Positions 1 through 5,733 of a DNA stretch of 6,684 nucleotides are shown here, piece after piece. The notes beneath the pieces were generated by a model. The model worked only from the letters and a program-made list of their open reading frames with translations. It did no database searches and had not been told where the DNA came from. Each line of letters starts with the position of its first letter. Positions within the stretch are counted from its first letter, which is position 1. Source of the DNA: Caldisericota bacterium (lineage in GTDB: Bacteria > Caldisericota > Caldisericia > Cryosericales > Cryosericaceae); assembly GCA_026390195.1 (NCBI GenBank), contig JAPLGK010000028.1:1-6684 (forward strand). Reading direction: 5' to 3'. The translations under genes were made by a program, and so were the position numbers.

Positions 1-957
1 CGTAATGGCAGGACTCGGGTCCACAATGCGCGAAGCAAGCAGCCGGGATACAGTCTCCCACGTTGAGAAGATCTTGCGTCCCGTGATGCCATAGATGCGG
101 ATTTCCTTGAAGATGACTTCATTGGTCAGATCAATGGTCACTGGGCGATCAGGAAGTCCGAGCATCGACATGCGTCCGCCTGGTGTCAGCGCCTTCAGGC
201 CCTGGTGCATGGCTCTCTCACTGCCGGACATCTCCAGCACGACGTCGACGCCAATACCATGCGTCTGCTCCTTGATCATCGCCTCGACGTCGTCGCGACC
301 GGGATTAAGAACGAAATCTGCACCCATGCTCTTGGCGAGATCCAGCCGATAATCCGAAAGATCAGTCACAAAAAGCTGTGTGGCACCGAAAGCTTTGGCA
401 ATTCCCACGGCGAGCACGCCGATCGGGCCTGCCCCTGTGATGAGGACGGTCTTCCCCGATACCGACTCGGAATTGACGGTATCCAATGCGTTGCCCATCG
501 GCTCCTGAATGGAAGCCCACGCGGCCGGAATCGACTGGTCGTTCCTCCAGAGCACGCGCTCGGGAACGGCGATATACTCGGCAAATGCGCCCGCGCGGTC
601 CACGCCAAGGATCTGGAGGTTCTGGCAGACCTCACTATGGCCCGTATGGCACTGATAGCAGTGCCCGCAGTAGATATGTGTCTCGGAACTGACGAAATCG
701 CCCTCCTTGAATCCCCGCACGGACCTGCCTGTCTGCACGACGTGCCCCGCGAATTCGTGACCCATGATATGTGGAGTCTTGATTCTGTTCTGTGCCCACT
801 CGTTCCACACATAGATATGGACATCTGTGCCACAGATAGAGGCGTAGTCGATCTTGACAAGCACTTCGTCCTCTGCGACCCTGGGGATGTTCACCTCCGT
901 CAGTGTTGCCCCCCGTTCTGGACGTTCCTTCACAAGTGCAAGCATTGTTCCCGTCAT
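1..957 (-). CDS. tdh: L-threonine 3-dehydrogenase, 3' end cut off by window edge
   Basis: This is a zinc- and NAD-dependent medium-chain dehydrogenase that oxidises L-threonine to 2-amino-3-ketobutyrate, which a ligase (Kbl) normally splits to glycine and acetyl-CoA in the cytosol. The visible 319 residues start MTGTMLALVKERPERG. ICGTDVH (41-47) supplies the catalytic-zinc Cys42, and GHE (66-68) supplies His67/Glu68. Cys97, Cys100, Cys103 and Cys111 form the structural-zinc set. GAGPIG (175-180) is the Rossmann NAD loop. GITGRKIF followed by TW near the visible end is typical of Tdh rather than of general alcohol dehydrogenases. The usual length is about 340-350 residues, so roughly 25-30 are missing past position 1. 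The ATG at 957 overlaps the thyX stop by four bases (ATGA). It is preceded by a very strong purine-rich SD (962-972), which is encoded by the Gly-Gly-Gly tail of ThyX. Another polyol or sorbitol dehydrogenase is possible but less likely given the ICGTDVHIY-W-EW segment. Confidence 0.93.
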   Translation of the reverse strand, partial: MTGTMLALVKERPERGATLTEVNIPRVAEDEVLVKIDYASICGTDVHIYVWNEWAQNRIKTPHIMGHEFAGHVVQTGRSVRGFKEGDFVSSETHIYCGHCYQCHTGHSEVCQNLQILGVDRAGAFAEYIAVPERVLWRNDQSIPAAWASIQEPMGNALDTVNSESVSGKTVLITGAGPIGVLAVGIAKAFGATQLFVTDLSDYRLDLAKSMGADFVLNPGRDDVEAMIKEQTHGIGVDVVLEMSGSERAMHQGLKALTPGGRMSMLGLPDRPVTIDLTNEVIFKEIRIYGITGRKIFSTWETVSRLLASRIVDPSPAIT

Positions 958-1592
958 TCCGCTCCTCCTCCCTGTCCCTTCGTTTTCAGGTGACACGCAA
1001 ACGAGCGTTCTGGGCACTCCATTCCCTGAAGACATACCGGACCAGCATTCTCGAACAGGAGGGGCGCCACGGCCTTGGCCTTGGCCAGCATCAGCCATGC
1101 CAGAGCCCGAATCTCGAACTGTGCCCTCAGACAGCAGCGCAGCTCAAAGAAGTGCCTCAGCTCCCTGGCATTCATGGTCACCACCAGACGTGACGCAACA
1201 CCCTGAGGAAGGACGTAGCGAGCGTCTTCCTCATGGACGCCTTCTGCAAGCAGACGTTCGTATTCCAGGTAAGCCTGCTCATAGAAACGTCTGAAATCAT
1301 TGCCGGGGGGAGAGACGAAGACTGGCTGGGCCTTCGTGAACCGCAGACTCTGCTGCGAGTACGAGGCGAGCCGATGCCGGACCAACTGATGGGAAGCTGC
1401 CCGCGACAGCCCCTCGACAAGGAACGTGAAACTGGCATGCTCGAGAACGGACAGATGTCCGTTGCCACAGACCCTGCGCAAAATACCAGCGCTTCGATCG
1501 GCGTTAAATGGTTCGGTGCTGTAGCAGATGTGAGCTGCGTAGGCACACAACACATCCGCATCGGGAGTATGAGCCAGCAGCTCTACCCTCAT
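954..1592 (-). CDS. thyX: FAD-dependent thymidylate synthase ThyX
   Basis: ThyX methylates dUMP to dTMP using methylene-tetrahydrofolate, NADPH and bound FAD, and works as a homotetramer. The 212-residue length is normal for the family. The ThyX signature RHR-x7-S is present as RHRLASYSQQS (72-82), followed by LRF. Other family blocks are HLSVLEH (46-52), YVLPQGV (126-132), the TMNARELRHFFELR stretch (139-152) and AQFEIR (157-162). It is the middle gene of a three-gene operon: its ATG overlaps the stop of the upstream phosphorylase (ATGA at 1589-1592) and its stop overlaps the tdh start (ATGA at 954-957). No SD is visible before the ATG; the upstream bases read CTTCCTGTTGAATTC. Translation therefore probably depends on ribosomes terminating on the upstream gene (inference). 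ThyA is not in this window, so I cannot say whether ThyX is the only thymidylate synthase in the genome. Confidence 0.96.
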   Translation of the reverse strand: MRVELLAHTPDADVLCAYAAHICYSTEPFNADRSAGILRRVCGNGHLSVLEHASFTFLVEGLSRAASHQLVRHRLASYSQQSLRFTKAQPVFVSPPGNDFRRFYEQAYLEYERLLAEGVHEEDARYVLPQGVASRLVVTMNARELRHFFELRCCLRAQFEIRALAWLMLAKAKAVAPLLFENAGPVCLQGMECPERSFACHLKTKGQGGGAE

Positions 1593-2380
1593 GAATTCAA
1601 CAGGAAGTCGAGCGGATGCTCATCGTCACCCCGACCGGCTGGGAGTCGCGCGACGCGGGGAAGAGATCGGCGCAGGACCTCGACCAGCGATGCCGATGCT
1701 GCAGCCATGGCGTCGAGAACCTCCTTGTGTGTGAGGAGTGAGGTGCTGATGCCGGCCGCGTAGTTCGTGATGATGGCGATTGTCTGATACTCGAGACCTG
1801 CCTCCCGGGCAAGCGTCACCTCGGGTACGCCTGTCATCCCGACCACCGATCCGCCCATGGCCGCATACATGCGGACTTCCTGCGGCGATTCGAAGCGTGG
1901 ACCTTCAGCCGCCACATACACTTCGCCCGTGTGAAGCGAAAGCCTCAAGGCGGACATCTCCGTCGCCAGCACGTCCGTAAGGGTTGCACTGTAGGGATGG
2001 GTCATGTCCGTGTGAACGACCTTGCCAACCTCGAAGAACGTCTGCACGCGCACCTTGGTGAAGTCCAGAAAACCGTCCATCAGGGCATACGATCCTGGCG
2101 TAATGGACTTCTTGAGCGACCCTACGGCACTCGTCGTGACGACCTTCTGGACGCCGAGCATGTACAGTGCCATGATATTGGCACGGTAGTTGATGAGATG
2201 GGGTGGTACGACGTGACCTTCCCCGTGACGCTTGAGGACGCACACATCCACATCGCCCATGGAACCTCGGACATAGCATACGTCACCAAACGGGGTTTTG
2301 ATGCTGCAGAGGCTCGCATCGGAAAGAAGTTGAACGCTGTCGACCCCCGTGCCAACGATAAGACCAACAGGTCTGGACAT
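1589..2380 (-). CDS. mtnP: MTA/MTI-type purine nucleoside phosphorylase (methylthioadenosine phosphorylase family)
   Basis: This 263-residue enzyme belongs to the trimeric PNP/MTAP family, which splits a purine nucleoside with phosphate into free base and (methylthio)ribose-1-phosphate. Family blocks in order are GLIVGTG (6-12, phosphate loop), RHGEGH (51-56) with PPHLINYRANI (59-69), TTSAVGSL (82-89), EGPRFES (159-165), GMTGVPEVTLARE (181-193) and TNYAAG (205-210). GMT-x2-PE-x2-LARE is MTAP-like rather than classical PNP. However, Asn206 sits where adenine-specific MTAPs carry Asp (TDYD), and TN-x-AAG is usual in enzymes acting on 6-oxopurines. S-methyl-5'-thioinosine or inosine/guanosine is therefore a plausible true substrate, and the gene symbol is by family only. 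The ATG at 2380 follows GAGGAG with a 5-base spacer. A promoter lies about 40-65 bases upstream. This is the first gene of the operon with thyX and tdh. Confidence 0.92.
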   Translation of the reverse strand: MSRPVGLIVGTGVDSVQLLSDASLCSIKTPFGDVCYVRGSMGDVDVCVLKRHGEGHVVPPHLINYRANIMALYMLGVQKVVTTSAVGSLKKSITPGSYALMDGFLDFTKVRVQTFFEVGKVVHTDMTHPYSATLTDVLATEMSALRLSLHTGEVYVAAEGPRFESPQEVRMYAAMGGSVVGMTGVPEVTLAREAGLEYQTIAIITNYAAGISTSLLTHKEVLDAMAAASASLVEVLRRSLPRVARLPAGRGDDEHPLDFLLNS

Positions 2381-2418
2381 GACTGCTCCTCAGGAACAAG
2401 TTGTCTGATACCTAACAA

Positions 2419-2446
2419 ATTGTAGTTCCAAGGTTGCCAATGTCAA
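2419..2446 (-). promoter_or_regulatory. sigma70-type promoter of the mtnP-thyX-tdh operon
   Basis: On the minus strand there is a perfect -35 TTGACA (2446-2441), a 16-base spacer and a -10 TACAAT (2424-2419, five of six consensus bases). Transcription would start near 2412, giving a leader of about 30 nt before the ATG at 2380. A short inverted repeat GGTTG/CAACC (2432-2436 and 2444-2448) overlaps the -35 and could be a regulator site, but it is short enough to be chance. Confidence 0.75.
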
Positions 2447-2487
2447 CCCAAAACCAGCTTCCAGGGCTACATCCTCGCGATGGCGCT

Positions 2488-2515
2488 TTGACTATCGCCA
2501 CGAATCTCATATAAT
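2488..2515 (+). promoter_or_regulatory. promoter of tRNA-Ala
   Basis: TTGACT (2488-2493) and a perfect TATAAT (2510-2515) are separated by 16 bases. Transcription would start around 2521-2523, only a few bases before the mature 5' end at 2526, so the leader is very short. The promoter is back to back with the mtnP operon promoter, their -35 boxes about 40 bases apart. Confidence 0.8.
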
Positions 2516-2525
2516 AAGCAGCGAT

Positions 2526-2601
2526 GGGGCCGTGGCTCAGCTGGGAGAGCGCATCCCTCGCACGGATGAGGTCAGGGGTTCGAATCCCCTCGGCTCCACC
2601 A
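2526..2601 (+). tRNA. tRNA-Ala, anticodon CGC
   Basis: A complete 76-nt cloverleaf can be drawn. The acceptor stem GGGGCCG pairs with CGGCTCC (2526-2532 with 2591-2597, one G-T pair). The D arm is GCTC/GAGC with an AGCTGGGA loop. The anticodon stem CATCC/GGATG carries the loop CTCGCAC, so the anticodon CGC at 2559-2561 reads GCG (Ala). The variable loop is AGGTC. The T arm is AGGGG/CCCCT with loop TTCGAAT. The discriminator is A2598, and the 3' CCA (2599-2601) is encoded in the DNA. It is the only plus-strand gene in the window and has its own strong promoter. Confidence 0.97.
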
Positions 2602-2614
2602 CATACTGGAAAGT

Positions 2615-2650
2615 TGCTCTGGAACCAGCTCTAGAGCACGTTGTTCTTCT
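2615..2650 (+). terminator. possible weak terminator after tRNA-Ala
   Basis: Fourteen bases after the tRNA, TGCTCT (2615-2620) can pair with AGAGCA (2633-2638) across a 12-base loop. A competing palindrome GCTCTAGAGC lies at 2628-2637. A T-rich stretch, TTGTTCTTCT, follows. The stem is short and the T tract is interrupted, so this is only a candidate. The rest of the 2602-2818 interval, between the converging tRNA and toroid-protein genes, shows no gene that I can support. Confidence 0.3.
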
Positions 2651-2775
2651 CATCTTCTCCTCCACCTGACCACATTGCGCTTCAACAGGAGCGTCATTAC
2701 AGTTTCTTCGAGGAGCGTGAATCAACGCGCGAGACTGTGCCCTCCGCATTGTGTACGGACTCTCTCAGCCGATCC

Positions 2776-2797
2776 AAAAAAACGCCAGTCTGCGCAT
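2776..2797 (-). terminator. possible weak terminator after the toroid-protein gene
   Basis: Read on the minus strand, 22-43 bases after the stop codon at 2819, a short GCGC/GGCG-type stem (about 2783-2797) runs directly into seven consecutive T (2782-2776). The stem has only three or four good pairs, so it may be chance. The position, downstream of the last minus-strand gene before the tRNA, is right for a terminator. Confidence 0.3.
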
Positions 2798-2818
2798 GGA
2801 GCAGAAGCCCCCACGAGC

Positions 2819-3814
2819 CTATCCATACAGCCTTTTCAATATGCGACAGATCGCCAGTGTGACCCACAGCCTCATCTCCTGCACCTTGGCGGTCTCCCGC
2901 TCCTGGGCCCCGGCGTACGATACCCTCCACAACCCGTTCTCTTGTTGATGCAGTGCCAGCCACGCCGATGCCTGCTGGATCTGCGGGTCCTCCTTGGGCA
3001 GGCCCATTAGGGAGAGCGAATCCAGTGCGGTGATCAAGCTGTTCCACCAGAATGGATACTCGAATCGCACCCAGTAGCTGGCTGCTCGATATGAGCCATA
3101 GGAATCCGGCTGGAAAAACCGGGACTTTAGCAACGACGCGGCGACCATCGCCGCCTCAGAGTGACGCTGCCGTGGATGGACTGCGAAGGCTCGCAGAACC
3201 ATGCCCGTCCAATTGTGCGAGAAGGGCTTGGAGCGATCGGGCTCAACGGGGTCGGCATACTCCGAGGTCAACCGGTACTGCGTAGCGCGGTCGAACTTGC
3301 GCGTAATGAGCGGGATCGTCCAGCCGCCGTCATCCTGGCGCATAGTCAGCAACCACCTGAAGCCTCTATCAATACGCGGGTCGTCGGCGTAGCCGGCCTC
3401 CACGAGGAGAGCCATGATCGCACCGGTGTAATAGGTCGCGTATTGATTGGCTAGCATGCCCCGGATGTCCCCCTGCGGGGTTTGACACGAGAACAGATAC
3501 TCGGTGGCCTTCCGAACCTGGGGATGCTCCCGGGTCAAGCCATACTGCTCCACCAGGAATCTAGACTGCCGCCAGGTCTCGATAAGATTGTAGTTGATGG
3601 CCAGGTGCTTGTGTTCGCCAGGCCTAGCCCAGGATCCGTCAGCAAGTTGCCGTTTGAGGATTCGTTGCACCGTCGGCAATTCCCACAGGCCAAGGACCGG
3701 CTCCACCTGCTCACCCAGCAGGTCACGCCGTGCCATGTACTGAAGGGCCACGTTATCACAGGTCAGAAGTGTTGGAAGTGGATCAAACCTCAATTGGCTC
3801 TGCCAGTCATTCAC
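2819..3814 (-). CDS. squalene cyclase/prenyltransferase-fold (alpha/alpha toroid) protein of unknown function
   Basis: The 331-residue soluble protein is built of helical repeats resembling the terpenoid cyclase/protein prenyltransferase alpha-6/alpha-6 barrel. QW-like repeat ends are visible: QLADGSW (56-62), QTPQGD (111-116), RQDDGGW (159-165) and QENGLW (291-296), with helical stretches rich in W, Y and L between them. The DxDDT catalytic motif of squalene-hopene cyclase is not seen, and the protein is about half the length of that enzyme. It is therefore more likely a stand-alone toroid of unknown activity than a hopene synthase. The start is GTG at 3814: GAGGTG lies seven bases upstream, and an in-frame TGA sits two codons before the GTG. 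A four-codon ATG frame (ATGAACCGTGAATGA) overlaps the start in another phase. The nearest upstream gene (ends 3963) is 148 bp away, so this gene may have its own promoter, but I found no convincing -10/-35 pair. Confidence 0.82.
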   Translation of the reverse strand: MNDWQSQLRFDPLPTLLTCDNVALQYMARRDLLGEQVEPVLGLWELPTVQRILKRQLADGSWARPGEHKHLAINYNLIETWRQSRFLVEQYGLTREHPQVRKATEYLFSCQTPQGDIRGMLANQYATYYTGAIMALLVEAGYADDPRIDRGFRWLLTMRQDDGGWTIPLITRKFDRATQYRLTSEYADPVEPDRSKPFSHNWTGMVLRAFAVHPRQRHSEAAMVAASLLKSRFFQPDSYGSYRAASYWVRFEYPFWWNSLITALDSLSLMGLPKEDPQIQQASAWLALHQQENGLWRVSYAGAQERETAKVQEMRLWVTLAICRILKRLYG

Positions 3815-3865
3815 GGTTCATCACCTCACCAATCAGACCTTGCACGTGCGCTGTCCGTAAACTAC

Positions 3866-3886
3866 AGTGGCAGAATTCTCGCCACT
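3866..3886. repeat. near-perfect dyad upstream of the toroid-protein gene
   Basis: AGTGGC-AGAATTCT-C-GCCACT forms a dyad. The 6-base outer arms match perfectly around the 8-base palindrome AGAATTCT, with one extra C on one side. It sits about 52 bases before the GTG start at 3814, a position suited to an operator. No T run follows on either strand, which argues against a terminator. Confidence 0.45.
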
Positions 3887-3962
3887 CGGAAGTGTTCTAC
3901 GGCACATGGAATGTGGGAGGGGTCAATTCGTGCGTCTGGCGAGAGCTAGGGACATTGGTTCT

Positions 3963-4121
3963 TCACTTGGTCAACAGATATGCACTCGCTCCCGCCGATA
4001 GCGTCAGTAGTGCCGGCGTGACCCGATGGATCGTCAGCACCAGATTGTTCATCGGCTTCCCAGTGCTGAGCAGCGCCCCCGTGGCGAACAGCGCAATCAC
4101 TGACATTGCCGATGCGATCAT
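3963..4121 (-). CDS. C-terminal half of a split small membrane protein (two helices)
   Basis: This 52-residue frame starts at an ATG sharing one base with the stop of the preceding half (TGATG, 4119-4123). It contains two probable membrane helices (about 3-19 and 27-50) around STGKPMNN and LTIHR. It aligns with the preceding half: TG-x2-LS-x-GKP-x-NN-x-L-x-LTIHR here against TG-x2-LSNSGRP-x2-TL-x-ITVHK there. No SD precedes the ATG (CTGCTGCTGGGTTG). It therefore is either translated by coupling or, more likely, is the second half of one four-helix protein that has lost a base. The frame is open upstream of the ATG, reading DERAAAGL just before it, which would be the natural join. The paired His in a membrane setting could suggest heme or metal binding, but I do not recognise a named family. 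Confidence 0.6.
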   Translation of the reverse strand: MIASAMSVIALFATGALLSTGKPMNNLVLTIHRVTPALLTLSAGASAYLLTK

Positions 4122-4330
4122 CAACCCAGCAGCAGCACGTTCGTCTGAACATGCTTGAGCAAACGCCAGAACAGCATGCTCGTGAGAACGACTGTAGCAA
4201 GAGCGATCAGCTTGTGAACCGTGATGAACAGTGTGCTCAGCGGCCTGCCCGAATTGCTGAGCCAGATCCCTGTGCCGATTGTCAGGAGATACAGCAACCC
4301 GATGCCGATGGCTCTTTGTAGTGCGCTCAT
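4121..4330 (-). CDS. N-terminal half of a split small membrane protein (two helices)
   Basis: This 69-residue frame begins MSALQRAIGIGLLYLL and has two predicted membrane helices (about 5-24 and 33-57). Between them lies a conserved-looking loop, SNSGRP, followed by FITVHK. The last five residues (VLLLG) before the TGA look like out-of-frame sequence. Moving back one base around 4130-4145 would continue into DERAAAGLMIAS and the following half, giving a protein of about 120 residues with four helices. The ATG at 4330 follows GGAGAGGTGG closely and is a good start. Upstream, the methyltransferase gene ends at 4425, 94 bp away on the same strand. Whether this is a frameshifted gene, a sequence error or two coupled genes cannot be settled from the sequence. 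Confidence 0.65.
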   Translation of the reverse strand: MSALQRAIGIGLLYLLTIGTGIWLSNSGRPLSTLFITVHKLIALATVVLTSMLFWRLLKHVQTNVLLLG

Positions 4331-4401
4331 GGGACCACCTCTCCATCTCGTGTTTGACTCCAGCTACTTCCGGCAATTCGCAAATCAGAGACGACAAGCT
4401 C

Positions 4402-4421
4402 GTGCAGGGGTAGGCCCCCAC
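4402..4421 (-). terminator. hairpin just after the methyltransferase gene
   Basis: Starting four bases past the methyltransferase stop, GTG-GGGG-CCTA-CCCC-(TG)-CAC can fold into a GC-rich stem with a four-base loop and a two-base bulge. No run of T follows on the minus strand (GAGCTTGTCGTC), so it is at best a weak intrinsic terminator or a 3'-end stabilising hairpin. Confidence 0.35.
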
Positions 4422-4424
4422 GTT

Positions 4425-5213
4425 CTATGGCCTCGCGACTACGATGAGCTTCATCGACGTTCCTCTGTCGTAGGCTTGACGGTCATAACCTCCGTAGATG
4501 TGTACGTCTGAGAATCCTGCTTCCTTCAGAAGTGCGCGATACTCCTCGTCCAGAATTATCCTGATGCGAATATCGTGTCGTTCAAGGCTGTGTCTCTCCT
4601 CGCTGTGGAAGACGTCCAATATGTGAATGGTTTGGAAGTGCTCCTCGATGTCTCTGGCGAAGACTCGGGAGAAGTCATGGGTGTTCACGACCAGATCGAA
4701 GCGGAACTCACTCTGTAGCGTCCTGTGCGTTGTACTCTGGGTGACAAGCAGTACGCCCTTTGGGTCCAGTCTCCTGCGCATGGAGCGAAGGGCATCAACG
4801 AGATCCTCATGTGTGAGCATGTGATTCAAGGACTGAGTCAGACAGAGTAAGGCGTCAAAGGTTCGTGGCCAGGCGATCTCCAGCGTCCGGTAGTCGCAGG
4901 CCTTCGTTTCGACATCGATGTTGAACAGGTCCAGGTTCCTGCGGCAGACTTCCAACATGGGTTCGGAGCAGTCGCTGCCAAAGAGCTTGAACCCGAGGTT
5001 CGAGAGCATGATAAGGTGCTGGCCTGTTCCACATGCGCAGTCAAGCACGGTTCTGGCCCCGCACTCGCCTAACACGGTGCGCAGGAACTCCTGCTCCGCC
5101 TGGTTGACCACTCCGATCTCGCCGAACAGATCATAACCCCTTGCCCAGCTTGCATAGCTGTCTTCATACGCAGTAGTCACGAAGGACCCCCATCGATAGT
5201 GCGATTTGGACAA
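4425..5213 (-). CDS. class I SAM-dependent methyltransferase
   Basis: The 262-residue cytosolic Rossmann-fold methyltransferase has a clear SAM-binding motif I, VLDCACGTGQ (56-65). Next is GSDCSEPML (79-87), whose Asp81 would hold the SAM ribose. Later come a motif II/III-like segment TFDALLCL with LNHMLTHEDL, and the post-I beta strand region PKGVLLVTQ. The C-terminal DEEYRALLKEAGFSDVHIYGGYD segment is typical of small-molecule methyltransferases of the Methyltransf_11/25 type; the substrate is not predictable. The longest frame starts at TTG 5213 behind AGGA. A GTG at 5180 (codon 12) behind GGGGG is a fully plausible alternative, giving a 251-residue protein that starts just before the conserved AYEDSYASWARGYD segment. 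The gene lies 17-21 bp downstream of the small membrane protein gene and is probably co-transcribed with it. Confidence 0.9.
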   Translation of the reverse strand: MSKSHYRWGSFVTTAYEDSYASWARGYDLFGEIGVVNQAEQEFLRTVLGECGARTVLDCACGTGQHLIMLSNLGFKLFGSDCSEPMLEVCRRNLDLFNIDVETKACDYRTLEIAWPRTFDALLCLTQSLNHMLTHEDLVDALRSMRRRLDPKGVLLVTQSTTHRTLQSEFRFDLVVNTHDFSRVFARDIEEHFQTIHILDVFHSEERHSLERHDIRIRIILDEEYRALLKEAGFSDVHIYGGYDRQAYDRGTSMKLIVVARP

Positions 5214-5234
5214 GCACGATCCTGGCCAGTCTAC

Positions 5235-5591
5235 TCACGTGAGACCCAGTGTGGCAGCAAGAACTCGACGATAACCGAGACGATCACGAGTGCGGGGGGG
5301 GGTAAGCCATACAAACAACGAGCGCTCGTGCCGACGTGTCAGCGCTGTCAGACTCACGAGCCCGACGGCCATTCCACACGATATCATGGCGACACCAAGA
5401 GAGGGTAGGATAGCATGTATCCATGAAAGTCCGTCTGTCAACCGCATCACCAACGCCCTGTTGACGACGAGAACCACGAATGTGACTCCCAGTGCGATTG
5501 ACCACCATCCAAGCCGCGTACTGGGACGCCCGAGAACAATCCGCCGACCGGCCGGTGATGTGTCTGGTGGAATCCTGGAATCGCTATTCAT
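5235..5591 (-). CDS. small membrane protein, third helix lost by a C9-run frameshift
   Basis: The present frame gives 118 residues: a polar, Pro/Arg-rich N-terminus, helix 1 (about 29-48), helix 2 (about 60-84) and then RRHERSLFVWLTPP. After a run of nine C on the coding strand (5302-5294) the frame continues as RTRDRLGYRR, which is polar and unlike a membrane protein. With eight C the frame would instead read ALVIVSVIVEFLLPHW and stop at TAG 5233-5231 (119 residues). That adds a third hydrophobic helix ending FLLPH, as expected for three-helix proteins with RHERS-x3-WL. The present form is therefore probably frameshifted, by mutation, phase variation or sequence error. The ATG at 5591 has an excellent AGGAGG SD seven bases upstream. 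I do not recognise a functional name. It is probably in an operon with the methyltransferase downstream. Confidence 0.7.
   Translation of the reverse strand: MNSDSRIPPDTSPAGRRIVLGRPSTRLGWWSIALGVTFVVLVVNRALVMRLTDGLSWIHAILPSLGVAMISCGMAVGLVSLTALTRRHERSLFVWLTPPRTRDRLGYRRVLAATLGLT
5294..5302. repeat. homopolymer run G9 (C9 on the coding strand)
   Basis: Nine consecutive G on the plus strand lie inside the codons after Leu96-Thr97 of the small membrane protein. Tracts of eight, nine and ten C would give, respectively, a third membrane helix (119 aa), the present polar tail (118 aa), or an early stop (TPPPHS*). Such runs are prone to both replication slippage and base-calling errors. Confidence 0.9.
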
Positions 5592-5663
5592 ACCGCCACC
5601 TCCTCTTTCCGATATTCTACCGCAATCCGCAGATACATCCGAAAGACTCGGTCTGGTCTAGCG

Positions 5664-5675
5664 CTCACGCGTGAG
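5664..5675. repeat. 12-bp perfect palindrome CTCACGCGTGAG
   Basis: The palindrome lies downstream of the unrecognised gene and about 73 bp before the membrane-protein ATG at 5591. A 10-bp relative, CTCACGTGAG, lies at 5234-5243 at the end of that membrane-protein gene. They could be small hairpins or a binding site. No T run follows either one. Confidence 0.5.
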
Positions 5676-5733
5676 TGGCGTTTCCGATGATCGAGCCTGA
5701 AGCACACCGAGGAGAGCAGCCATGAAGTGGTCG

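Noticed and set aside
205..993. 262-residue open frame on the plus strand
   Set aside because: It lies wholly antisense to tdh, whose zinc and NAD motifs are all present; the plus-strand product has no recognisable motif.
1233..1763. 176-residue plus-strand frame
   Set aside because: Antisense to thyX and mtnP, both with full family signatures.
1931..2425. 164-residue plus-strand frame
   Set aside because: Antisense to mtnP and its promoter region; no motif.
2537..2749. 70-residue minus-strand frame containing RGFEPLTSSVRG
   Set aside because: This is the familiar false translation of the antisense strand of a tRNA gene (TTCGAATCCCC region); not a protein.
4119..4160. Programmed -1 ribosomal frameshift joining the two membrane-protein halves
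   Set aside because: I see no X-XXY-YYZ slippery heptamer in the overlap (the sequence is CTG repeats), so mutation, sequence error or coupled translation is more likely.
4122..4421. Upstream extension of the C-terminal half of the four-helix protein in its own frame
   Set aside because: The predicted sequence before DERAAAGL is polar, His/Arg-rich and antisense-like, while the other frame there encodes clear membrane helices behind a good SD.
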